Positions 1-5,734 of a stretch of DNA of 6,045 nucleotides are shown here, in pieces (the stretch's first letter is position 1; every line of letters starts with the position of its first letter). This DNA comes from Rubrivivax sp. (GTDB lineage: Bacteria > Pseudomonadota > Gammaproteobacteria > Burkholderiales > Burkholderiaceae_C). Location of the stretch: the NCBI GenBank assembly GCA_030693565.1, contig JAUYAJ010000195.1, forward strand, positions 1 to 6,045, given 5' to 3'. The position numbers and the translations under genes were made by a program. The notes under the pieces were generated by a model. The model was not told the origin of the DNA and searched no databases. It was given only the letters and a program-made list of their open reading frames with translations.

Positions 1-755
1 CCCGGCGTCGTCGTCTGGCCGTCGACCTGGATGTAGTCCTCCATCAGCGCATGGCCGACGGCCATGACGACGCCGCCTTCGATCTGCCCTTCGACCTGCG
101 CCGGGTTGACGACGCGGCCGACGTCGTGCGCCGCCCAGACGCCCAGCACCTGGACCTCGCCGGTGTCGTCGTCGACCTCGACCTCGGCGACCTGGGCGCC
201 GAAGACATAACTCTGCCAGGGCGTGGCCTCGCCGGTGTCAGGCTGCAGCGCGGTGTGCGCCGAGGTGAACAGCCCGCTGCCGACGATAACGATGCCGCGC
301 TCCTTCTTCAGCACATGCACGGCATGCGCCATCGACATGCGCTTGCTGGCCGAGCCTTCGACCCAGACCTCGCCGGCGAAAGCTTTCACCGCCGTCGCAC
401 TGACACCCCAGTAGGCGCCCATCGCGGCGCTGAACTTGCCGAAGGCTTCGCGGCAGCCGATCGCCACCGCGTTGCCGATCATGTAGGTCATGCGCGTGGC
501 GCCGGCATGGGCGGCCTCGGGCACGCGCGCGGTGTCGTTGTCGCCGAGCACGATGTCGTCGGGCCGCACGCCCATTTCCTGGGCCGCGATCTGGCACAGC
601 CCGGTGAGGATGCCTTCGCCGATTTCGGTGACGCCGGTGGCGATCTTCACCGTGCCGCCGTCGTCGAGTTCGACCCAGACGGCGGCGCGGTCCATCGCCG
701 CCGTGCGCGCAATGCCATACCAGCCACAGGCCACGCCACGTCCACGGTGTTTCAT
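1..755 (-). CDS. Molybdopterin-binding subunit of a xanthine dehydrogenase family hydroxylase, C-terminal half, separate gene (3' end outside window)
   Basis: The 251 visible codons start MKHRGRGVACGWYGIA and match the second half of the molybdopterin domain of xanthine dehydrogenase/aldehyde oxidase enzymes. Family landmarks are TGVTEIGEGILTG near residues 40-52 (usually ExGQG, contacting the Mo centre), GDND near 71-74, GATRMTYMIGNAV near 86-98, and DVGRVVNPAQVEGQIEGGVV about 30 residues before the window edge. The GVGE-type segment with the catalytic glutamate should lie beyond position 1 and cannot be checked. The ATG at 755 is supported by GAGGAG seven bases upstream, overlapping the TGA of the preceding gene. 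The product cannot form an active site alone and presumably pairs with the product of 766-2694, which has the first half of the same domain. Glu47 replaces the usual Gln. Nicotinate dehydrogenase of Eubacterium barkeri (NdhL/NdhM) is a known case of a Mo subunit split into two genes. The substrate is unknown. Confidence 0.88.
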   Translation of the reverse strand, partial: MKHRGRGVACGWYGIARTAAMDRAAVWVELDDGGTVKIATGVTEIGEGILTGLCQIAAQEMGVRPDDIVLGDNDTARVPEAAHAGATRMTYMIGNAVAIGCREAFGKFSAAMGAYWGVSATAVKAFAGEVWVEGSASKRMSMAHAVHVLKKERGIVIVGSGLFTSAHTALQPDTGEATPWQSYVFGAQVAEVEVDDDTGEVQVLGVWAAHDVGRVVNPAQVEGQIEGGVVMAVGHALMEDYIQVDGQTTTP

Positions 756-765
756 TGCTGACTCC

Positions 766-2694
766 TCATTTGGCGGGCACGGCGATGTCTTCGGTCACAC
801 ATTGCGGCGCCAGGCTGGCGCCCAGCGTGCAGGGCGCGCGGTTGCCCTCGCCGCCCAGATCGCTGCGCGGCGCCTGGCCCTGGCCTTGCCGGTAGGGCAC
901 GCCGGCATCCCAGCCAGCGGCCTTGATCGCCGCTTCCAGGCATTCGACGGCGAGCACGCGGTCGAGCTGCTGGCGCGTGTGGGTGGTGGCGCCGTCGCGC
1001 ATCAGGTTGGTCATGCGCAAGGCCACCGGGTCCAGGCCCAGCTTTTCGGCGCACAAGTCCAGGTGGGCCTCGGTGGCGAACTCCGACTGGAAGGCGCCGA
1101 AAGCCCGCATCGCGCCGCTGGGCGTGTTGTTGGTGTAGACGCCGATCGAGTCGACCCAGACGTTGGGGATCGCATACGGCCCGGGGCCGAGGATGGCGGA
1201 CTTGTTCATCACCCCGGGTGTCGACATCGCGTAGGCGCCGCCGTCCGACACCATCACCATCTTGGTGGCGGTGATGCGGCCGTCCTTCTTCAGCCCCATC
1301 GTGTAGCGAATCTTGAACGGGTGGCGCTTGGCGCTGGCGACGAAGCTTTCTTCGCGCGTGAACACATAGCGCACCGGACGCCGGGTCTTGATGGCCGCCA
1401 GCGCCAGCATGCCCTGGTAGATCATGTCTTCCTTGCCGCCAAAGCCCCCGCCGACCGTGCTCATGATCATGCGCACCTTGTTGATCGGCCGCCCCAGCAC
1501 CTTGGCCAGCATGTGGCGGTGGTGGGTGATGTTCTGGCTCGGCGACTCGACGGTGACGCAGCCGTCGGCTTCCACGTAAGCCAGCCCGGCCTCGGGCTCG
1601 AGGTAGGCGTGTTCGATGGCCGCCGTCTGGTAGGTTTCTTCGACGACGATGTCGGCATCCTTGAAGCCGGCTTCGACATCGCCTTTGCGGATCTTGGTGT
1701 GCTTGCAGACGTTGCCCGCCGCGAAGTGATGCAGCTGCGGTGCGCCGTCCTGCATTGCCAGTTCGGGGTCGAAGACGCCTTCCAGCACCTCGTAGTCGAT
1801 CTCGATCAAGCGCAGCGCCGCTTTGGCGATGTCGACCGTCTCTGCCGCCACCGCGGCAACCGCTTCGCCGACATAGCGCACGACGCCGCGCGCCATGATG
1901 GGCTGGTCTTCGATGAAGACGCCGAAGTTGTCGATGCCGGGCACGTCGTCGCAGCTGATCACCGCTTCAACGCCAGCCAGCGCGCGCGCCCGGCTGAGGT
2001 CGAGCCGAACGATGCGTGCATGCGGATGCGGGCTGCGCAACACCTGCATGTGCAGCATGTTGGGCCGCCATTCGTCGGCGGCGTACTTGATGGCGCCGGT
2101 GACCTTGCCCGGGGCGTCCAGGCGACGCGCGCTGTGGCCGATGAAACTGGTGGTGGCGGCTTCGTCGAGCGCGCTCGCGGGCTGGCTGCCGTTGATGACG
2201 TCGCGCGCCAGCTCCACCGCGTCGAGGATCTTCTGGTAGCCGGTGCAGCGGCAGATGTTGCCGCCCAGGCCTTCCTTGATCTGTTCCAGGTCGGCCTGCG
2301 GGTTCTCGCGCAGCGTGGCGGTGGCCGCCATCACCATGCCGGGGATGCAGTAGCCGCACTGGCTGGCGCCGCATTTGTGGAAGGCGCGCTGCAACACCGT
2401 CATGCCGGCGTCGCGGTCGAGGTCGTCGACGGTCTCGACGCTGCAGCCGTTGACCTTTTGCACCGGCGTCAGGCAGCTCTTGACGAGCTTGCCGTCGACG
2501 AACATCGAGCAGGTGCCGCATTCGCCGGCGCCGCAGCCTTCCTTGTTGCCGGTGAGCTTGAGCTCTTCGCGCACGAGGTCGATCAGCCGGTAGTGAATCG
2601 GCACGGTGCGGCGCACGGCGCGGCCGTTCACGGTGGCCGTGACTTCGGTGGTGGCATGCACGCCGTCGGCGGGCACGGGGCAGCGCTCAGACAT
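766..2694 (-). CDS. Fused [2Fe-2S] subunit and N-terminal half of the molybdopterin subunit, xanthine dehydrogenase family
   Basis: This 642-residue protein begins with a two-cluster iron-sulfur domain (about 15-165). Plant-type cluster ligands are C54, C59, C62 and C74 (CGAGECGTC...C); the second cluster uses C113, C116, C148 and C150 (QCGYC, CRCTGY). After a short linker comes the first half of the molybdopterin domain (about 183-597): RLDAPGKVTGAIKYAAD, LRSPHPHARI, YVGEAVAAVAAE, EHAYLEPEAG, GGGFGGKED at 415-423 and SGAMRAFGAFQ at 526-536. The last 45 residues resemble no family segment I recognise and end at TGA, just before the gene for the remaining half. The iron-sulfur clusters pass electrons from Mo to FAD. 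E. coli XdhD has a similar iron-sulfur/Mo fusion but is one chain. The AYxCSFR loop of aerobic CO dehydrogenase is absent, so CO oxidation is unlikely. The start at 2694 has AAGGAG seven bases upstream and overlaps the FAD subunit gene by 8 bases. Confidence 0.92.
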   Translation of the reverse strand: MSERCPVPADGVHATTEVTATVNGRAVRRTVPIHYRLIDLVREELKLTGNKEGCGAGECGTCSMFVDGKLVKSCLTPVQKVNGCSVETVDDLDRDAGMTVLQRAFHKCGASQCGYCIPGMVMAATATLRENPQADLEQIKEGLGGNICRCTGYQKILDAVELARDVINGSQPASALDEAATTSFIGHSARRLDAPGKVTGAIKYAADEWRPNMLHMQVLRSPHPHARIVRLDLSRARALAGVEAVISCDDVPGIDNFGVFIEDQPIMARGVVRYVGEAVAAVAAETVDIAKAALRLIEIDYEVLEGVFDPELAMQDGAPQLHHFAAGNVCKHTKIRKGDVEAGFKDADIVVEETYQTAAIEHAYLEPEAGLAYVEADGCVTVESPSQNITHHRHMLAKVLGRPINKVRMIMSTVGGGFGGKEDMIYQGMLALAAIKTRRPVRYVFTREESFVASAKRHPFKIRYTMGLKKDGRITATKMVMVSDGGAYAMSTPGVMNKSAILGPGPYAIPNVWVDSIGVYTNNTPSGAMRAFGAFQSEFATEAHLDLCAEKLGLDPVALRMTNLMRDGATTHTRQQLDRVLAVECLEAAIKAAGWDAGVPYRQGQGQAPRSDLGGEGNRAPCTLGASLAPQCVTEDIAVPAK

Positions 2695-3598
2695 GGCTGG
2701 ACTCCTTGGGCAGGCGGTCGATGCTCAGCCCGGCGGCGGCGATCGCCGATGCCAGGCCACGTTCGACGAAATTGACCAGCACTTCGCGCCGGTATTGCTG
2801 GCGGCTGCGCGAGCGCACGCGGTCGACGACGCGCAGCGCGGCGTCGCGCAGCGCACGCGCCGTCGCCGGCTGGCCGGTCAGCAGGTCTTCGACATCGGCG
2901 AGCCGCTCGGGCACCGGGCCGACGGCGCCGATGGCGACGCGCACGTCGTCGATGCGGCGCTTGGCCGCGTCGAGCTTGACGACGGCGGCGATGCAGACGG
3001 TGGCGATGACCAGCGAGCGCCGGTGGCCGACTTTCTCGAAAGCGCCGCCGTGCTCGGGCAAGGCGTCGAGTTCGAGCCGGGTCAGGATCTCGCCGGCCTG
3101 CAGCACGGTCGTGCTCGGCCCGGTCATGAATTCGGACAGCGGCACGCTGCGCTCGCGGATCAAGCCGGCTTCGCGGCGTGCCAGCACGGCGTGGGTGTTC
3201 ATCGCCAGCAGCGCCGGCATGGCGTCGCCGGCCGGCGACGCGTTGACCAGGTTGCCGCCGACGGTGGCCTGCTCGCGGATCTGGTTGTCGGCGAACCAGA
3301 CCGCGCAGCGCCCCAGCACCGGCGCCTGGCGCTGCAGCAGCGGCGCGTTCTGGAAGGCCGCGATCGGCGTCGCCGCGCCCATGCGAATGCGGCCTTGCGC
3401 CAGGCTCAGGCCTTGCAGTTCGGGGATCTTGCTGACGTCGACCAGGCCGGGCAGGTGGACGTCGCCAGCGCGGCCGTCACGGGCCCAGGGCAGCAAGTCG
3501 GTGGCCCCGGCCACGATGCGCGCGCCGGGCAGGCCTTCGAGGGCATCGAAGGCTTTGTCCAGCGTGGTCGGGCTCAGGTAATGGTCGTAGCTCAGCAA
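2687..3598 (-). CDS. FAD-binding subunit of a xanthine dehydrogenase family molybdenum hydroxylase
   Basis: The 303-residue product has the usual length of separate CoxM/XdhB-type FAD subunits (about 270-300). Near the N-terminus IVAGATDLLP (28-37) is the pyrophosphate-binding loop, normally AGGTDLL. REQATVGGNLVNASPAGD (108-125), followed by AMPALLAMNTHAVL, is the second FAD-binding signature. The C-terminal part (about 180-290) fits the CO dehydrogenase flavoprotein C-terminal domain, with DVRVAIGAVGPVPERLADVE. The flavin probably receives electrons from the iron-sulfur clusters of the next gene and hands them to an external acceptor; no NAD site can be judged by eye. The start is a TTG at 3598, seven bases after GGAG. 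No in-frame ATG occurs before codon 73, which would lose the FAD loop, so TTG (or the CTG right after it) is needed. It follows the TIM-barrel gene by 37 bases and overlaps the next gene by 8, so coupled translation is likely. Confidence 0.93.
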   Translation of the reverse strand: MLSYDHYLSPTTLDKAFDALEGLPGARIVAGATDLLPWARDGRAGDVHLPGLVDVSKIPELQGLSLAQGRIRMGAATPIAAFQNAPLLQRQAPVLGRCAVWFADNQIREQATVGGNLVNASPAGDAMPALLAMNTHAVLARREAGLIRERSVPLSEFMTGPSTTVLQAGEILTRLELDALPEHGGAFEKVGHRRSLVIATVCIAAVVKLDAAKRRIDDVRVAIGAVGPVPERLADVEDLLTGQPATARALRDAALRVVDRVRSRSRQQYRREVLVNFVERGLASAIAAAGLSIDRLPKESSHV

Positions 3599-3636
3599 AT
3601 CAGTTCTCCATCGCGCCGGCGCAGGGGGACGCCCAT
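3592..3636 (-). other. Possible 14-codon leader minicistron before the FAD subunit gene
   Basis: The TGA of the TIM-barrel gene (3638-3636) overlaps an ATG (3636-3634) in a TGATG arrangement. That ATG opens a short frame encoding MGVPLRRRDGELIC, whose TGA (3594-3592) lies just past the TTG start of the FAD subunit gene. A ribosome ending on this frame would stop on top of that weak start, as in coupling minicistrons. There is no sequence evidence that the peptide matters. The alternative is that nothing is translated here and GGAG recruits ribosomes directly to TTG. Confidence 0.25.
3605..3608 (-). promoter_or_regulatory. Ribosome binding site deciding the TTG start of the FAD subunit gene
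   Basis: On the minus strand GGAG lies seven bases upstream of the TTG at 3598. It is the only Shine-Dalgarno-like sequence near the point where FAD-subunit homology begins, and no ATG in that frame is available, so it supports the rare TTG start. Confidence 0.5.
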
Positions 3637-4556
3637 CACACCATGGCCCAGGCTTCCTTGATCACCCGTTTGGTGTTGGCCAGGATGACCTCGGAGGTCT
3701 CTTCGGCCAGCAGCGGGCGCACTTCGGCGCTGAGCACCGGGCGTTTTTCAGGGTTCAGCAGCTTGAGGTCGAGCAGCAGGCGGAAATAGTCGCGCACCTG
3801 GGGCGTGTCGATCTCGCCGCCGGGCATGCCAAAGCGCGGCTGCAAGTCACCGTAACCCGGATGCTTGCGGTCGCGGAAAGCGCACGAACCGATGTGGAAG
3901 TGCATCGGGTACTGCATCACCAGCGGGATCGCCTCTTCGGGCGTTTCACGCAGCAGCGGGAAGTGCGACAAGTCGGCGAGCACGCCGAAGTTCTTGAAGT
4001 CGGCGTGCATCACCGCCGTCACGTCGGCGGCGTCCTGGAAGCGGCCGATGAGGAAGCACTTGTCGATGTCGTGGTCGAACACCTTCATGAAGATGTCCAT
4101 CGGCCCTTGCTCGTTGGTGTAGCGGCAGACTTGCTGCAGCGAATCGACGAGCAGCTTCTTGGCTTCTTCCTTGCGTTCCTCGCCCGGGTACTTGCCCGAG
4201 AACACACGCATGCTGGTGGCGCCGAGCTGGAAGGCCTCGTCAACGCCGACCTTCATCGCCGAAATGGCTTTCTTGCGCTCGACCGGGTCGAAGGAGTTCA
4301 GATCGAACTTGCCGGTGAACATGCGCGGCTGGTTGGCGTAGCAGACCTCCATGTGCGAGGTCTCGAGCAGCTTGCGCGCCTCGTGGCGGACCTTGGGGTC
4401 CTTCATCCAGCCGACTTCGATGGCGGTCCAGAAATCGTCTTCGACGAGCTTGCGCAGCGTCTCGACGATCGGGCCTTCGCCGGTCGTGGCCTCGGGGTAG
4501 GCCTTGAAGTGGATGATCCCCAGTTTCATGTACTTGTAGATCGAGAAATTGTCCAT
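3636..4556 (-). CDS. TIM-barrel sugar phosphate isomerase/epimerase family protein (xylose isomerase-like, AP endonuclease 2 fold)
   Basis: The 306-residue product has the length and pattern of single-domain xylose isomerase-like TIM barrels, which isomerise or epimerise sugars and keto acids with a divalent metal. Visible landmarks are KLGIIHFKAYPE on the first strand, AIEVGW at 45-50, ATSMRVFSG at 113-121, ADLSHF at 194-199 (D195, H198), HFHIGSC at 219-225 (H221) and LSAEVRP at 275-281 (E278). These would supply three of the four usual metal ligands. The fourth, a glutamate expected on strand five, appears to be Lys158 in IFMKVFDHDIDK, which raises doubt about classical metal chemistry. The frame is open upstream to 4916, but the start at 4556 is clear: GGAGGAG lies three bases before ATG and the barrel homology begins there. 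It follows the dehydrogenase gene by 41 bases. The exact substrate is not recognisable; the cytoplasmic location is inferred from the lack of a signal peptide. Confidence 0.85.
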   Translation of the reverse strand: MDNFSIYKYMKLGIIHFKAYPEATTGEGPIVETLRKLVEDDFWTAIEVGWMKDPKVRHEARKLLETSHMEVCYANQPRMFTGKFDLNSFDPVERKKAISAMKVGVDEAFQLGATSMRVFSGKYPGEERKEEAKKLLVDSLQQVCRYTNEQGPMDIFMKVFDHDIDKCFLIGRFQDAADVTAVMHADFKNFGVLADLSHFPLLRETPEEAIPLVMQYPMHFHIGSCAFRDRKHPGYGDLQPRFGMPGGEIDTPQVRDYFRLLLDLKLLNPEKRPVLSAEVRPLLAEETSEVILANTKRVIKEAWAMV

Positions 4557-4597
4557 GTCTCCTCCAGTGCCTTGACGCCCGCGACCGCAGCCACGCT

Positions 4598-5719
4598 TCA
4601 GTTCATCTTGACCACGACCTTGATGGCGTCGTCGATGCGCTCGCGGGCATAGCGCACCGCCGTCGGCACTTCTTCGAGCGGGAAGGTGTGGGTGTGGATC
4701 AGCTTGGCGTTGAAGCGTTTCTGCGCCATCAGCGACGCCGCGCGGTGGGTGCCGCTGCGGCCTTCGCCGCGGATGCCGAACAAGTAGATGTTGTTGCGCA
4801 CCAGGTTGGCAACGTCGATCGGCACCGGCTCGCCGGGGAAGGCCGCCAGGCAGATGCGGCCGCCGCGACGCAGCATGTTGGCGGCGTCGTTGACGGCGTT
4901 GGGCGCGCCCGAGCATTCGATGACGTAGTGCGCGCCGCCTTGCGTGTACTCGCGCACCTTGGCAACGGCGTCTTCCTTGGTGACGTTGATCACATGGTCG
5001 GCGCCGAGCTTGAGGCCCATCTCCAGCCGGTTGTCGCGCGTGCCGGTGAGGATGACCTCGCCAGCGCCCAGCGCCTTGGCCACCGCCACCGTCATCAAGC
5101 CGATCGGGCCCGGGCCCATCACCACCACCGATTGGCCGGCGACCAGGCCGGCGGTGACGTCGAGCGCGTACATCGCGGTGCCGGCGGTGACGATCAGCGT
5201 CGCCTCTTCGTCGCTCATGTCGGCCGGCACATGGGCCAGCGTGTTGATGTGGTTGACCGCGTACTGGGCGAAGCCGCCGTCGGTCGTGAAACCGTTTGCC
5301 CTGTGCCCTTTCTGGTGATCACCGTAATTCTGGCCGTAATTGAGGCAGGATGTGTACATCCCCATGCGGCATCTCTCACAGCGTCCGCAGCCGGCGTGTA
5401 TCTCGACGGCGACGCGATCCCCGATCTTGTACTCGTCCACGCCCGCCCCAAGCTTGACGATGGTGCCCATGTATTCATGGCCCGGCGTGAAATTCTTGTT
5501 GAAGGGGGGGCCGCCCCGGACAATGGCGGGCAGTCCTTTCGTGATGATTTCTACGTCGGTCCCGCATATCGAAACCGCGTCGATCCTCACCAGAACCTCG
5601 GCTGGACCCGGTTCCGGGACGGGCTTTTCCGTGAGCCGAAGCTGTTCGGGATCGTCGAGGACCCAGGCCTTCATGGTCTTGGGAATGGAGAGGCTTTTTG
5701 CTTGCGTTGATGCTGTCAT
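4598..5719 (-). CDS. Zinc-dependent medium-chain alcohol/polyol dehydrogenase, compositionally mosaic gene
   Basis: The 373-residue product is a full-length medium-chain dehydrogenase, probably oxidising a secondary alcohol, sugar or polyol with a nicotinamide cofactor. The catalytic zinc region shows SICGTD (C52) and PGHEYMG (H81, E82). The structural zinc lobe is complete: C111, C114, C117 and C125 in GCGRCERCRMGMYTSC. The Rossmann part starts at VVVMGPGPIGLMTVAVAKALGA (199-220). The second strand ends in TGTRDNR rather than a clear acidic residue, so NAD versus NADP preference is open. Sorbitol and threonine dehydrogenase relatives carry an acidic fourth zinc ligand after the GHE motif; this protein has Val177 there. 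ATG at 5719 follows GGAGG ten bases upstream and the aldolase stop by 15 bases. Codons for residues 1-143 often end in A or T (39 of 143 by hand count, including ATA, AGA, AGG), whereas residues 144-240 have only four. The gene therefore looks joined from two sources near 5290. Confidence 0.93.
   Translation of the reverse strand: MTASTQAKSLSIPKTMKAWVLDDPEQLRLTEKPVPEPGPAEVLVRIDAVSICGTDVEIITKGLPAIVRGGPPFNKNFTPGHEYMGTIVKLGAGVDEYKIGDRVAVEIHAGCGRCERCRMGMYTSCLNYGQNYGDHQKGHRANGFTTDGGFAQYAVNHINTLAHVPADMSDEEATLIVTAGTAMYALDVTAGLVAGQSVVVMGPGPIGLMTVAVAKALGAGEVILTGTRDNRLEMGLKLGADHVINVTKEDAVAKVREYTQGGAHYVIECSGAPNAVNDAANMLRRGGRICLAAFPGEPVPIDVANLVRNNIYLFGIRGEGRSGTHRAASLMAQKRFNAKLIHTHTFPLEEVPTAVRYARERIDDAIKVVVKMN
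5280..5302. other. Apparent mosaic junction inside the dehydrogenase gene
   Basis: Base composition and codon choice change abruptly here. G+C is about 69% over 4801-5280 and about 58% over 5281-6000 by hand count. Third-position G+C in the dehydrogenase gene is about 73% before residue 143 and about 96% for residues 144-240. The last codons of the lower-GC style are AGG (140), GCA (141) and GGT (143). The reading frame is intact and the protein remains a normal family member. The junction falls in the TTDGGFAQY segment, where the common GGFAEY-type motif could allow recombination between homologues. An assembly join cannot be excluded. Confidence 0.7.
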
Positions 5720-5734
5720 GATGGTCGTCCCTCC

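Noticed and set aside
766..2694. Assignment as carbon monoxide dehydrogenase large subunit
   Set aside because: The AYxCSFR active-site loop of CoxL is replaced by SGAMRAFG, which fits the broader xanthine dehydrogenase/aldehyde oxidase group.
490..2775. 761-codon open frame on the plus strand
   Set aside because: It lies antisense to the Mo/Fe-S genes, which have clear family motifs. Its translation is low-complexity, rich in Ala, His, Arg, Asp and Gly, as expected for a GC-rich shadow frame, and it matches no family I know.
2606..3661. 351- and 291-codon open frames on the plus strand
   Set aside because: Both are antisense to the FAD subunit gene and have biased, motif-free translations; they are by-products of high third-position G+C.
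4557..4597. Possible terminator or promoter between the dehydrogenase and barrel genes
   Set aside because: The 41-base gap has no convincing hairpin followed by a T-run and no clear -35/-10 pair; apart from the ribosome binding site I see nothing in it.
4557..4916. N-terminal extension of the TIM-barrel frame up to 4916
   Set aside because: It overlaps the dehydrogenase gene, its translation is Arg/Ala-rich shadow sequence, and the ATG at 4556 has a strong GGAGGAG site where the homology begins.
5504..5517. G-rich run (seven G) as a possible frameshift or slippage site
   Set aside because: In the dehydrogenase frame it reads through as Arg-Gly-Gly-Pro-Pro-Phe-Asn with the family pattern intact before and after, so no frameshift is needed.
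4688..5710. 340-codon open frame on the plus strand opposite the dehydrogenase
   Set aside because: It mirrors the real dehydrogenase gene, shows no domain, and has typical shadow-frame composition.
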